Of a DNA stretch of 64,000 nucleotides, positions 1 to 8,801 are shown one piece after another. The notes under the pieces were generated by a model, which had not been told where the DNA came from, made no database searches, and saw only the letters and a list, made by a program, of their open reading frames with translations. The position numbers and the translations under genes are program-made. The DNA is from Deltaproteobacteria bacterium (GTDB taxonomy: Bacteria; Desulfobacterota; Desulfuromonadia; Desulfuromonadales; Geopsychrobacteraceae), in NCBI GenBank assembly GCA_024279255.1, contig JAJRRT010000066.1, positions 1 to 64,000 on the forward strand. Reading direction: 5' to 3'. Each line of letters opens with the position of its first letter. Position 1 is the stretch's first letter.

Positions 1-13
1 GGAGGATACACCC

Positions 14-898
14 ATGGAACTGTTACCCCAGGCCTTGATCGACGGAATTCTGCTCGGCGGCATCTACATTACCATCGCGATCGGCTTCTCGCTGGTTTAC
101 GGAGTGATGCACATCATCGATTTCGCTGTCGGCGAATGGATCATGCTCGGCGCTTTTCTTGGCCTCTATCTCAACCAGTGGACCGGCCTCGACCCCTTCC
201 TACTGCTACCGCTGGTCTTTGTATTTTTCGGACTGATCGGTTATTTTCTTCAGCCGGTCATCCACCGCGTGATCAGCGGCCGCCAGGGCAACCCGCTGCT
301 GATGGGGTTGGTTTTCACCTTCGGCCTGGCGTTGATGTTCCGTGGCATCGCCCTGACCGGCTTCGGTTTTTTCAGCCACTCAATCCCTTCGGTCTTCTCT
401 TCCAGTTCCTTCTTCTATGAGAACGGGACCTTCTTCATGACCGTCTCCGGCATCCGTTTGGCCGGGCTGATCTACGCGCTGGTGATTACCGTCGCCCTGC
501 ATTGGCTGCTAAAGAAGACCAATTTCGGACTCGGAGTACGCGCCCTAGCTCAGAATCGCGAGGCGGCAGCACTGATGGGAGTCAACGGCAAGCGGACCAG
601 CTCCTACGTTTACGGGATCTATGTCGGAATAAGCGCCATGACCGGAGTGCTCATCGGCAGCATCCTCTCGGTCAGCGCCCAGATGGGGCCCGATTACACC
701 ATCGTCGCCTTCTTCGTGGTGGTTCTGGCTGGCATGGGTCATCTGGCCGGCGTCCCCTGGGCGGCCTTTTTGCTCGGATTGGTGCAGTCGTTCTTCCTGA
801 TTTACCTCGACCCCGGCCTCACTATGCTTGCGGTCTTCGCCATCCTCTTCACCATCCTGCTGGTCTCCCCGCGGGGCCTGTTCGCAAAGGGAGTCTGA
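14..898 (+). CDS. livH: Branched-chain amino acid ABC permease LivH
   Basis: 294-residue inner-membrane permease of the LivH family, almost wholly hydrophobic with about eight membrane segments, at the normal family length. It would form half of the channel that imports leucine, isoleucine, valine or related substrates. The start follows a clear GGAGG at bases 1-5. It is the first of four tightly packed genes in the order livH-livM-livG-livF. The periplasmic binding protein that sets the substrate is not in the window and may lie upstream, so the true substrate is unknown. Confidence 0.93.
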   Translation: MELLPQALIDGILLGGIYITIAIGFSLVYGVMHIIDFAVGEWIMLGAFLGLYLNQWTGLDPFLLLPLVFVFFGLIGYFLQPVIHRVISGRQGNPLLMGLVFTFGLALMFRGIALTGFGFFSHSIPSVFSSSSFFYENGTFFMTVSGIRLAGLIYALVITVALHWLLKKTNFGLGVRALAQNREAAALMGVNGKRTSSYVYGIYVGISAMTGVLIGSILSVSAQMGPDYTIVAFFVVVLAGMGHLAGVPWAAFLLGLVQSFFLIYLDPGLTMLAVFAILFTILLVSPRGLFAKGV

Positions 899-902
899 TG
901 CC

Positions 903-1946
903 ATGCGCAGCAAGATAATCACCTTGAGTATCCTGGTCGTCCTGGCTCTGGGGGTCATCCCCCTCTTCGTCAGCGATACCTTCGTCCTTAGAATCCTCAC
1001 CGAGGCGATCATGTGGATCGGGCTGGCCATCACCTTTGATGTCCTGGCGGGTTACACCGGCTACCTGAATTTCGGTCACGGTGCATTCTTCGGCATCGGC
1101 GCCTACACAACCGCGATCATGATGGTTCGCGCCAACTGGCCCTTCACCACGGCGCTGCTAGCCGGAGCGGTGATCACCGCCGTGTGTGCCCTACTGGCGG
1201 GCTTCCCGACCCTGCGTTTGCGTGGTGCCTACTTCGCCATCGCGACCTGGGCCCTTTCACTGGCGATCCAGCAATTGGCACTGATTCTGACGATTACCGG
1301 CGGTCCGGACGGCATGCGTTTGCCACCGTTTCTGGACCCGGTCTACTTCTTTTATCTGATGCTCGGCGTGGTATCAGCTACTTTCTTTCTACTCTGGTAC
1401 CTGCTCGAACGCGCACCCTTCGGCCTTAAACTCAAGGCGATACGTGAGGATGAACTGGGTGCCCAATCCCTCGGTCTCAACCCGACCCGGCTTAAGATTC
1501 AGGCCTTTGTGCTCTCAGCGGTGCCGACCGGGATTTTGGGTGGCATCTATGCCTACTGGATTACGTTCATCGACCCAGCTTCGACCCTAAGCGATCTAGT
1601 CAGCGATCAAGCGCTGGTGATGGTGGTCTTCGGCGGCATGGGGACCCTGATCGGCCCGATCATCGGTGCGGTGCTGATCTTCTCCTTTAAGACTATCTTC
1701 TGGGCCTACCTGTCCAACTTCCAACTCCTCTACCTGATTATCCTCGGTGCGGTCATCGCTCTGAGCGTGGTATTTTTACCGAACGGACTCTGGGGAACCA
1801 TCAAGAACCGCAAAAACAGGAGAGACGGCCCGAAAAAAGTTGAGAAAAGCATGTCGAGGGACGCTGAAGCAGATAAGAATATTGAAAAAAAATCTACCCT
1901 GGCCGCCGAGCTCAAGGCCTGTACACAGAAAGACGGGGTGAAATGA
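903..1946 (+). CDS. livM: Branched-chain amino acid ABC permease LivM
   Basis: 347-residue LivM-type permease, partner of LivH. I chose the ATG at 903, just after the livH stop; the reading frame is open further upstream but that part overlaps livH. The core has the usual hydrophobic segments and the family stretch around GYTGYLNFGHGAFFGIGAY. The C-terminus carries a highly charged, Lys/Glu-rich tail of about 45 residues that most LivM proteins lack, probably cytoplasmic. The stop overlaps the start of livG in an ATGA arrangement, which indicates translational coupling. Confidence 0.92.
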   Translation: MRSKIITLSILVVLALGVIPLFVSDTFVLRILTEAIMWIGLAITFDVLAGYTGYLNFGHGAFFGIGAYTTAIMMVRANWPFTTALLAGAVITAVCALLAGFPTLRLRGAYFAIATWALSLAIQQLALILTITGGPDGMRLPPFLDPVYFFYLMLGVVSATFFLLWYLLERAPFGLKLKAIREDELGAQSLGLNPTRLKIQAFVLSAVPTGILGGIYAYWITFIDPASTLSDLVSDQALVMVVFGGMGTLIGPIIGAVLIFSFKTIFWAYLSNFQLLYLIILGAVIALSVVFLPNGLWGTIKNRKNRRDGPKKVEKSMSRDAEADKNIEKKSTLAAELKACTQKDGVK

Positions 1947-2671
1947 TGGCTACGCCACTGCTAGAACTGAAATCTGTGACCAAAACCTTCGGCGGTCTGA
2001 CTGCCAACAACCAGGTCTCATTCAAGGTTCATCCCGGCGAAATCGTCGGCCTGATCGGCCCCAACGGCGCGGGCAAGACCACCCTGTTCAATGTCATCAG
2101 CGGTTACTACGCCCCTTCGCATGGTCAGATTCTATTCAATGGCAAGGATATCAGCGGCAAGCCTCCCTACGAACTTGCAGCACTGGGGATCGGTCGGACT
2201 TTCCAGGTGGTCAAGCCGTTTCCGGGCTTAAGCGTGTTGGAAAACGTGTTAATCGCCTCTTTTTTGCGCTATCCCAAGCGTGCCCAGGCGGAAGAACACG
2301 CCTGGCACATTCTGGAAACCACAGGGTTGGCTGATCGTGCCGAGGTCTCGGCCGCCGGGTTGACTCTGGCCGGACGCAAGCGACTGGAAATCGGCAAGGC
2401 GCTGGCCCTTAAACCTTCCTTCTTGCTACTCGACGAGGTGGTCGCCGGACTCAACCCGACCGAGGTCGATCTGACCATCGAGCTGATTCTCAAGCTTCGT
2501 GACCAAGGGGTCACCATCCTGATTGTCGAACACATCATGCGGGTCATCATGCAGATCTGTGATCGGCTGGCGGTACTCAATTACGGCGAAAAAATCGCCG
2601 AGGGGACTCCGGCTGAGATCTCCAGCAATCCTGCGGTTATAAAAGCTTATCTGGGAGAGACAGCGGCATGA
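1943..2671 (+). CDS. livG: ABC transporter ATPase LivG
   Basis: 242-residue cytoplasmic ATPase of the LivG family that powers the LivHM channel. Walker A is GPNGAGKTTL near residue 40 and Walker B is LLLDEVVAGLNP near residue 165. The position of the usual LSGGQ signature reads LTLAGRKRLEIGKAL, a divergence seen in some LivG-like proteins. It overlaps livM at its 5' end and livF at its 3' end by four bases each, so the genes are co-translated. Confidence 0.93.
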   Translation: MMATPLLELKSVTKTFGGLTANNQVSFKVHPGEIVGLIGPNGAGKTTLFNVISGYYAPSHGQILFNGKDISGKPPYELAALGIGRTFQVVKPFPGLSVLENVLIASFLRYPKRAQAEEHAWHILETTGLADRAEVSAAGLTLAGRKRLEIGKALALKPSFLLLDEVVAGLNPTEVDLTIELILKLRDQGVTILIVEHIMRVIMQICDRLAVLNYGEKIAEGTPAEISSNPAVIKAYLGETAA

Positions 2672-3378
2672 ATATTCTCGAAGTAAACTCGATATCAGTC
2701 AAGTATGGTGATTTCCAGGCGCTCTGGGATATCTCCTTTTCGGTCAAAGCCGGACAACTGGTCGCACTTATCGGCGCCAACGGCGCCGGAAAGACCACTA
2801 CACTGAAAAGTATCTGCGGTCTGGTCCCGCTGACCGAAGGACAGATCACCTACCAGGGAGGGCAAATTAGTGGACAACCGGTCCACCAAGTGGTCGATCA
2901 GGGGATCACGCTGGTCCCTGAAGGACGCCAGCTCTTCCCAAAAATGACTGTTGAAGAGAACCTGCTGGTAGGCGCTTACCTGAAGAGAACCCAGCAGAAG
3001 AAGACCGAAACCCTGCAGCGAGTCTATCAGCTCTTCCCGCGCCTTGAGGAGCGTCGCACCCAGACCGCCGAGACCCTCTCAGGCGGTGAGCAGCAAATGG
3101 TCGCTATCGGCCGGGCATTGATGCAGGACCCAAAGGTGATCATGTTCGACGAGCCAAGTCTGGGTTTGGCACCGATCCTGGTTCAGGAGGTCTTTGATGT
3201 CATTCAGCAGCTTCAACAGCAGGGTTTGACAGTGTTCATCGTTGAGCAGAATGTCCACCAGACCCTCAAGATTGCCGATTACTGTTACGTCATGGAGAAT
3301 GGTCGAATCGTTCAGGAAGGAACCGGCAAGGATCTGGAATCTGATCCCAAAATCCGCGAAGCCTACCTAGGCTTCTGA
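2668..3378 (+). CDS. livF: ABC transporter ATPase LivF
   Basis: 236-residue second ATPase of the branched-chain amino acid importer. It has Walker A GANGAGKTTT, a canonical signature LSGGEQQMVAIGRAL, and Walker B VIMFDEPSLGL followed by the switch histidine region IVEQNVHQ. Length and motifs are standard for LivF. It ends the liv operon; about 50 bases separate it from the universal stress protein gene downstream, which may be co-transcribed. Confidence 0.94.
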   Translation: MNILEVNSISVKYGDFQALWDISFSVKAGQLVALIGANGAGKTTTLKSICGLVPLTEGQITYQGGQISGQPVHQVVDQGITLVPEGRQLFPKMTVEENLLVGAYLKRTQQKKTETLQRVYQLFPRLEERRTQTAETLSGGEQQMVAIGRALMQDPKVIMFDEPSLGLAPILVQEVFDVIQQLQQQGLTVFIVEQNVHQTLKIADYCYVMENGRIVQEGTGKDLESDPKIREAYLGF

Positions 3379-3427
3379 GCTGTTCTTCTAATTAACGCCT
3401 GCGTTACAATCTGCTACAGGAGTTCGC

Positions 3428-4204
3428 ATGTCCATCAAGCATATACTTGTCCACCTTGACCTCTCTCCACAAAGCCATTCCCGGCTCGAGTACGCCCTTG
3501 GACTGGCGCGCCAGCAGCAGACGTCTTTGAGCGCCTGCTATGCCGTCGACAACCCTGAGCGTCATCAGGAGCAGCAGACGCAGCTCAAGAATTTCTTCCT
3601 TGAGCAGACCCATAACAATGACCCTCCGGCAAAGTGGCTCAACCTGAAGGAGGCCAGGAGTAGCCAGGCATTAAATCTCGAATTTTGCAACTTGGCGCGC
3701 TGTGCCGATCTGATCATCGTTGGCCAACCCGACCCGAAAATAAATCCTGTCGCTTCCCAGGATCTGATGGAGAAACTGATCCTGCATAGTGGTCGGCCAG
3801 TGCTGATACTTCCCTATGCCGGACAGTTTGATCCACATTGTGAACGAGTCATGGTTGCGTGGAACGGCGGGCGCGAATCGACACGGTCGATACATGACGC
3901 CCTGCCGTTATTGCAACAAGCCCAGCAAGTCAACCTCATCAGTCTCATTCCTGCCAGCGCTGAGATTTCTGTGTTACAAGGTTCGCTGGAGATGCTCCGC
4001 GAGCACCTTGTGCATCATGACATCCATGCCCACACTGAAACTCAGGTCTGTCTCGAGATTAGCAAAGGCGATATGCTGCTTAACCGCAGCGCTGAAGAGG
4101 GGATCAGCCTGCTAATCGCAGGCGGCTATTACCGAGGTCAGTTGGGCAAGGTCGCCAAGCACCTATTGAAACATATGACACTTCCAGTTTTGATGGCTCA
4201 CTAA
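3428..4204 (+). CDS. Universal stress protein, two-domain UspA family
   Basis: 258 residues, about twice the length of a single Usp domain. The first half starts with IKHILVHLDLSPQS; the second half starts with VMVAWNGGRESTRS and ends in GGYYRGQLGKVAKHLLKH, which resembles the nucleotide-binding G-x2-G-x9-G tail of UspA proteins. A tandem-Usp cytoplasmic protein of this kind is usually linked to stress or energy limitation, but no specific role can be read here. The start follows AGGAG. It lies 49 bases after livF on the same strand. Confidence 0.85.
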   Translation: MSIKHILVHLDLSPQSHSRLEYALGLARQQQTSLSACYAVDNPERHQEQQTQLKNFFLEQTHNNDPPAKWLNLKEARSSQALNLEFCNLARCADLIIVGQPDPKINPVASQDLMEKLILHSGRPVLILPYAGQFDPHCERVMVAWNGGRESTRSIHDALPLLQQAQQVNLISLIPASAEISVLQGSLEMLREHLVHHDIHAHTETQVCLEISKGDMLLNRSAEEGISLLIAGGYYRGQLGKVAKHLLKHMTLPVLMAH

Positions 4205-4567
4205 CAGTTCATGGTGGCCACGATGACATACCACACCACACTGCGTGGAAGTCAGGGTCGTTAGAGCACCTGACTTCACTTTGTTGCAAACTGAGTTCGG
4301 AATCTGCATCATGACTGCAAGTGTGTGAATTTTGCTTGAATGACAAGCGGTAGTCACCTCATGGCCTCTCCAGCCGAACCAGGCTTGCGAGGTACGGCGA
4401 ATCACTGCATGCAACCTACCCATGGAATCAAAATATATTTGACTGTTACGCTATCCTCTTTGTTTCAGCCAGAGTGTGAAACATTACTGAAAGCTGTCGC
4501 CAGCTAGCATATGCCGCTATAATTGGCATTCGCCTTAATGCTGACAATTGACCATGGAGGATAACCT
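4205..4567. other. Intergenic stretch without a gene
   Basis: 363 bases between the stress protein and aldehyde dehydrogenase genes. I see one inverted repeat, GAAGTCAGG...CCTGACTTC, near 4249-4278, which could end the upstream transcript although no T-run follows it. A GGAGG-type ribosome site immediately precedes the dehydrogenase ATG. I see no convincing small ORF or known RNA fold. Confidence 0.5.
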
Positions 4568-6154
4568 ATGCGTTTAACCGGAAAGCAACTTATCGGTTTG
4601 AATTTCGTTCTGAACAGCGAAAAAAGTTTCCGTGCGGTTAACCCGGAATCAGGGGAATTTCTTGAACCTGCTTTTGGGGAAGGAACATTCCGGGATATAG
4701 AGACTGCGACAGAGTTTGCAGAAAAAGATTTTGACTCATATAGAAGTAGCGACGGTAAAAAACGTGGTGAGTTTCTCGAGACCATCGCCTCAGAGTTGAT
4801 GGATCTCGAAGGAGATTTGGTCGGTCGGGCCATCCAGGAAACCGGCCTTCCCCATGCGCGACTTACTGGAGAACTGGGACGGACTGTCAATCAACTGAAG
4901 CTATTTGCCCGACTGGTCAAAGAGGGATCTTATGTAGAGGCACGGATCGATCGTGCCATCCCGGATCGAGAACCTGCACCCAAACCCGACGTTCGTGTGA
5001 TGCACATCGCCCTTGGACCGGTCGCCGTCTTCGGCGCCAGTAATTTCCCCCTCGCCTTTTCGGTGGCTGGAGGCGATACGGCGTCAGCGTTGGCCGCCGG
5101 TTGCCCTGTGGTGGTCAAGGGGCATCCAGCCCATCCCGGCACCTCCGAATTGGCCGGACTGGCTATCCAGAAGGCGGTAAAAAAATGCGGAATGCCAGCA
5201 GGGACCTTTGCTCTGATCCAGAGTAGTGGCACCGAGATTGGCGCCGCCCTGGCCCAACATCCGCGTATCAAGGCCCTGGCCTTTACGGGCTCGCTAACAG
5301 GCGGTCGGGCTTTATTCGATCTGGCATCATCACGGCTGGAACCGATACCCGTCTATGCCGAGATGAGCAGTGTCAACCCCGTTTTCCTGCTGCCTCGTGC
5401 GTTACAGGAACGGGGTGAGGATCTGGCCAGGGATTTTGTCGACTCGGTCACACTTGGCGTAGGCCAGTTTTGTACTGCACCGGGCCTTCTGTTTGCCATC
5501 AAGGGGCCCGAACTGGATACTTTTCTGAAATATACAGAAAAGTATCTGACGGAAAAGACCCCCGGTGTCATGCTTCATGCTGGGATTAAGCAGAACTACC
5601 AGTTAGGACTCGAGAAACTCACGGCTCTCAAGGAAGTGGACCGAGTTGGAGAAGTGCGCCAACAGGAGACGGGCTGCTTAGCAACCCCGGTCCTGCTGAC
5701 GACCACTGCCGCAACGCTACTCAAAAAGCCGGAGATTGCAAAGGAAGTGTTCGGCCCGTCCTCTGTTATTATTGTCTGCAACTCCCGGCAGGAAATGCTG
5801 ACAGCAGCCCAAAACCTTCAGGGTCAACTGACGGCGACCATCCAGGGAACAGTCCCGGAACTGGAGGAACACACAGATCTGCTCAGAGTGCTTGAGCTCA
5901 AAGCCGGCAGGATCCTATTAAATGGATTTCCGACTGGCGTAGAGGTCTGCGATTCGATGAATCACGGTGGTCCTTATCCAGCGACGACCGACGGCAGAAC
6001 CACTTCAGTTGGTACAGCGGCGATCAAGAGGTTCTTGCGGCCGGTCTGTTATCAGGACTTCCCCCAGCCGCTACTTCCCAAACCCTTGAGGAATAAAAAC
6101 ACCCAGCATATCTGGCGACTGATAGATGGTGTCTTGAATAGATCAGACATCTAA
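4568..6154 (+). CDS. Aldehyde dehydrogenase, ketoglutarate-semialdehyde type
   Basis: 528-residue NAD(P)-dependent aldehyde dehydrogenase. The overall pattern fits the 2,5-dioxovalerate (alpha-ketoglutarate semialdehyde) dehydrogenase group: FGASNFPLAFSVAGGDTASA near residue 155, catalytic Glu in YAEMSSVNP near 265, and catalytic Cys in GQFCTAPGL near 300. That reaction yields 2-oxoglutarate from sugar-acid or hydroxyproline breakdown. No partner dehydratase genes lie nearby, so the substrate is inferred from the family only. The ORF starts MRLTGKQLIG, as is usual for this group, after a GGAGG site. Confidence 0.85.
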   Translation: MRLTGKQLIGLNFVLNSEKSFRAVNPESGEFLEPAFGEGTFRDIETATEFAEKDFDSYRSSDGKKRGEFLETIASELMDLEGDLVGRAIQETGLPHARLTGELGRTVNQLKLFARLVKEGSYVEARIDRAIPDREPAPKPDVRVMHIALGPVAVFGASNFPLAFSVAGGDTASALAAGCPVVVKGHPAHPGTSELAGLAIQKAVKKCGMPAGTFALIQSSGTEIGAALAQHPRIKALAFTGSLTGGRALFDLASSRLEPIPVYAEMSSVNPVFLLPRALQERGEDLARDFVDSVTLGVGQFCTAPGLLFAIKGPELDTFLKYTEKYLTEKTPGVMLHAGIKQNYQLGLEKLTALKEVDRVGEVRQQETGCLATPVLLTTTAATLLKKPEIAKEVFGPSSVIIVCNSRQEMLTAAQNLQGQLTATIQGTVPELEEHTDLLRVLELKAGRILLNGFPTGVEVCDSMNHGGPYPATTDGRTTSVGTAAIKRFLRPVCYQDFPQPLLPKPLRNKNTQHIWRLIDGVLNRSDI

Positions 6155-6229
6155 ATTGAACGGACAGATAATCATAAACAACCATATCCATAAAACGCTC
6201 GATCTTCGAACATAATTTATCGCGAACGG

Positions 6230-6976
6230 CTAACGTTTTACAAAAAATTGCTCAATAGCCGCCCCAACTTCAGGTGACGCCAACCGTTCATTAAACAGGT
6301 CGAGTTCGCGCGACATCGCGGTGGTTACGGCATCTTTCATGCCGCGTTTGAGCAGGGCCTTGGCAGCACGGATCGCTTCAGGTGATTTCTGCGCGAGCCT
6401 TTCGGATGTATCAAGGGCCTTGGCCAGCAAGGTTTCGTCGGATACGATCTCGTTAACCAGGCCGATCCGCTCGGCGACCTGACTATCAAACTGCTCACCG
6501 AGAAGAATCAATTCCGCAGCTTTCTGATAGCCGATCAGGTGTGGCAGGATGTAACTTGTCCCTCCTTCAGGAGAGAGCCCCAGATTGACAAAAGGGAGTG
6601 AAAATCGGGTATCGGCAGTGGCATAGACAAAATCACAGTGGAACAGCATGATCGTGCCGATCCCCAGACAAATGCCGCTGACTGCTGCAATAACCGGCTT
6701 TTGCGCATGACTGAGTGCATCGATATAGAGGTTATGCGGATAGACGCGATCGGGCGAGGGACCATCTCGAAAATTTCCCAGATCGTTACCGCTGGTAAAA
6801 CAACCCTCAATACCGTGCAGAATGATGGCCCGAACACTGTCATCAGCGTCCCCTGCCCTGATGGCATCGGAAATCGCCGCGTACATCTCCTGGGTCAGGG
6901 CATTCTTTTTCTCCGGGCGATGAATCTGAATGCAGAGTGAGGACTTCTCACGAGTGACAAAAATTTGTGCCGACAT
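6230..6976 (-). CDS. Enoyl-CoA hydratase/isomerase family protein
   Basis: 248-residue crotonase-fold protein from the internal ATG at 6976, preceded by a GGCAGG ribosome site; the frame is open to 7015. Oxyanion-hole segments are GCFTSGNDL near residue 60 and SGICLGIGTIML near residue 100, which fit CoA-thioester hydratases or isomerases. It is a stand-alone gene on the minus strand, convergent with the aldehyde dehydrogenase. The usual glutamate pair of beta-oxidation hydratases is not obvious, so isomerase or another crotonase activity is possible. Confidence 0.83.
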   Translation of the reverse strand: MSAQIFVTREKSSLCIQIHRPEKKNALTQEMYAAISDAIRAGDADDSVRAIILHGIEGCFTSGNDLGNFRDGPSPDRVYPHNLYIDALSHAQKPVIAAVSGICLGIGTIMLFHCDFVYATADTRFSLPFVNLGLSPEGGTSYILPHLIGYQKAAELILLGEQFDSQVAERIGLVNEIVSDETLLAKALDTSERLAQKSPEAIRAAKALLKRGMKDAVTTAMSRELDLFNERLASPEVGAAIEQFFVKR

Positions 6977-7015
6977 CAACAACCTGCCTTTCTCTAGTTT
7001 ACAAATACATTTCAA

Positions 7016-7389
7016 TTAATTATTTGGGCCATTGGTACAGGGACAATTCACTCAACAAAACAAGCAGACAGAGTAAATATCCGCCGACAAAACCGAGAGG
7101 TTTTCTATTGGACTAAAGCTATACCATGCGAAGCGCAATGGGAAGCGGATCTCTTTGGTATAAACACAAAAAGCCGACCACTTTCGTGATCGGGCTTTGA
7201 TTTTTGTTGGTGCCGAAGGAAAGGCTCACGACAGTATATTTTCTTCAAAATTTCAGCGTGTCACAAAAGAAGAAAACCTAAAAGTTGCGTCAAAAAAGTC
7301 ACCATCTGCACCAAAGAATACAACCAAATACCGCATTATTCAAATCAAAGGAACAGAGCTGAAAAAATGGTTGCTATTAACTGACAATC
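7016..7389. other. Intergenic stretch with terminator and tRNA-end-like scrap
   Basis: 374 bases between two minus-strand genes. On the minus strand it holds a 12-base segment identical to a common tRNA 3' end (CCTTCGGCACCA, 7208-7219 region) followed directly by a hairpin terminator at 7168-7198. No T-loop or cloverleaf is present upstream of that segment, so no tRNA gene is called. A short plus-strand frame begins with TTG at 7197, but it overlaps the end of the neighbouring gene and lacks a ribosome site. Confidence 0.5.
7168..7198 (-). terminator. Hairpin terminator
   Basis: On the minus strand an imperfect stem of about ten pairs with a GAAA loop ends in GGCTTTTTG. It would stop transcripts coming from the lipoprotein gene at 7390-8007 before they reach the crotonase gene. 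Confidence 0.6.
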
Positions 7390-8007
7390 TCAGATCAATC
7401 TGTCTTCCTTGAGTTGCTTAACGAGAAGATCAACCAGGTCGTCAATGGTGTCAGGAGTTCGGTCGAGAGTTTCCATTCTCGTAAAAACAGACCAGACCTT
7501 TTTTTCACTACCAACAACATAAAGGTTGGTTTCCAGATTATAAACACTAAACTCGGACTCATAAGTGGAGGTTTGGCTGGAATAGTAATCAGTATACCAA
7601 CTACCACCGTAGCCAGAACTGGCATGCCCCATAACGCCTCCACTGTGTTCCGTTATCAGCTGTCTATAGGTCTCAGAATCCAACACTTTGGTAACCAGCA
7701 CAGAATCAATCCCGTTCTTTTTTACATAATCGACGATAGAATCTTTCTCCAATGTTTGATCATAATCGAATTCGGTAAATCCAGGATAGGCACTTATGCC
7801 GTGCTCTTTTAGTGCTTTAGATAACTTTGCTTCGAAAATCTGCCTGACCGCTCTGTTGTTGGTCATACCTAATATTAGAATTTTGGATGAGGTTTTGCTG
7901 TATCCTTCATCTTGCCACTTTCCGGTCAGTTTGGTAGTCGAACACGCCGTCAAAAAAAATGTGCAGGCTAAAATACTTATCAAAACAAAAATGAACCGTT
8001 TATCCAT
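7390..8007 (-). CDS. Lipoprotein of unknown function
   Basis: 205 residues from the ATG at 8007, which follows a strong GGGAGG site; the frame is open to 8073 but that part looks untranslated. The N-terminus is a lipoprotein signal ending LTACS. The next part (KILILGMTNNRAVRQIFEA, then a predicted mixed alpha/beta domain) resembles small envelope lipoproteins annotated only as hypothetical. A Ser/Gly/Tyr-rich stretch lies near residues 130-145. Function not recognised. Confidence 0.75.
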   Translation of the reverse strand: MDKRFIFVLISILACTFFLTACSTTKLTGKWQDEGYSKTSSKILILGMTNNRAVRQIFEAKLSKALKEHGISAYPGFTEFDYDQTLEKDSIVDYVKKNGIDSVLVTKVLDSETYRQLITEHSGGVMGHASSGYGGSWYTDYYSSQTSTYESEFSVYNLETNLYVVGSEKKVWSVFTRMETLDRTPDTIDDLVDLLVKQLKEDRLI

Positions 8008-8156
8008 AATGACCTCCCTAAGTGAGCAAAAAGTGTCCATTCGGTCTTCAATCCAAAGGATGAAGATATTCATTATTTCTAGAGTGAAAACATCAATTTT
8101 TTTCTACAGCTCTCTCGGTAAAGAATTAATTGTGGTTGTAGATAGCGATAAAATCC

Positions 8157-8306
8157 CTAAGTTATTAATAATTTCTGCGTAACTTCCGCAAACTCAGTTG
8201 TTGCCACCACAGTTTCAAAGTCAGAATTTTTTATCCAATCAATATGAGTGGCCCTTCTTTGTAAGTTGATAATTTCCAAATTAAACGACTCGCAAAGCAA
8301 GGTCAT
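8157..8306 (-). CDS. Possible 49-residue coupled ORF
   Basis: A short minus-strand frame starting at 8306 overlaps the stop of the upstream gene as ATGA, the usual sign of translational coupling. The product (MTLLCESFNLEII..., ending KLLIT) has a polar, charged composition and no recognised domain. It could equally be a chance ORF or a leftover of a longer gene, since base composition here is AT-rich and no homology can be judged by eye. Confidence 0.3.
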   Translation of the reverse strand: MTLLCESFNLEIINLQRRATHIDWIKNSDFETVVATTEFAEVTQKLLIT

Positions 8307-8758
8307 TCCACAATACGTGAGCACCTCCAAACAGCCTTAGATTTCAAATTTTCAACCGAAAACTCATCTTGAGATTCAAACTCTGTGTGCAATCTCATCC
8401 CTTCAGATAACACGATCTGATCCTCTCCCACCCGAGCCCATGAAGTAACCCGAGTGTTTCCCAGCACAGCTTCCTGCTGTACCATTTGGCCATTAGGCTC
8501 AAAAAAGATGTCATAGGTGAAGAGATTATTGGTGCAACTCCATTTGCCGACAATTGGGTCACTAAACATTTGGGCAGGAGGATCTGAAGATATTTGATTT
8601 CTCAAGGCCTGTAGCTCATCACGCATCTCTGCCAGATCCTCTTCCAACTGCATGATCCTCTGAGAATTTTCACTTATCTGCTGTTCCCAAGGGACTTCTG
8701 CCACAGAGATAGAGACAGCATACAGGATCAGGATGATGGTCAGGATTGTTGCTTTCAT
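8303..8758 (-). CDS. Small secreted protein with coiled coil
   Basis: 151 residues. A signal peptide (about residues 1-20, ending SVAEV) is followed by a heptad-rich segment (ISENSQRIMQLEEDLAEM, residues 28-60). The C-terminal half contains VGKWSCTNNLFTYDIFFEPNG, the look of a small beta-rich lipocalin-like or DUF domain. The start follows a GAGTGAG site. Probably periplasmic; no specific function recognised. Confidence 0.75.
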   Translation of the reverse strand: MKATILTIILILYAVSISVAEVPWEQQISENSQRIMQLEEDLAEMRDELQALRNQISSDPPAQMFSDPIVGKWSCTNNLFTYDIFFEPNGQMVQQEAVLGNTRVTSWARVGEDQIVLSEGMRLHTEFESQDEFSVENLKSKAVWRCSRIVE

Positions 8759-8801
8759 ACTTTCTCACTCCTTCAGCAATACCGAAATGTTGTGGTTACG
8801 A

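Noticed and set aside
4205-4567. Riboswitch or sigma-54 promoter upstream of the aldehyde dehydrogenase
   Set aside because: A TGGCAT-like element is present, but the GG-N10-GC spacing is wrong, and no conserved riboswitch core can be recognised.
7197-7412. 71-codon plus-strand ORF starting with TTG
   Set aside because: No ribosome site, starts within a terminator, overlaps the end of the minus-strand lipoprotein gene, and its composition looks non-coding.
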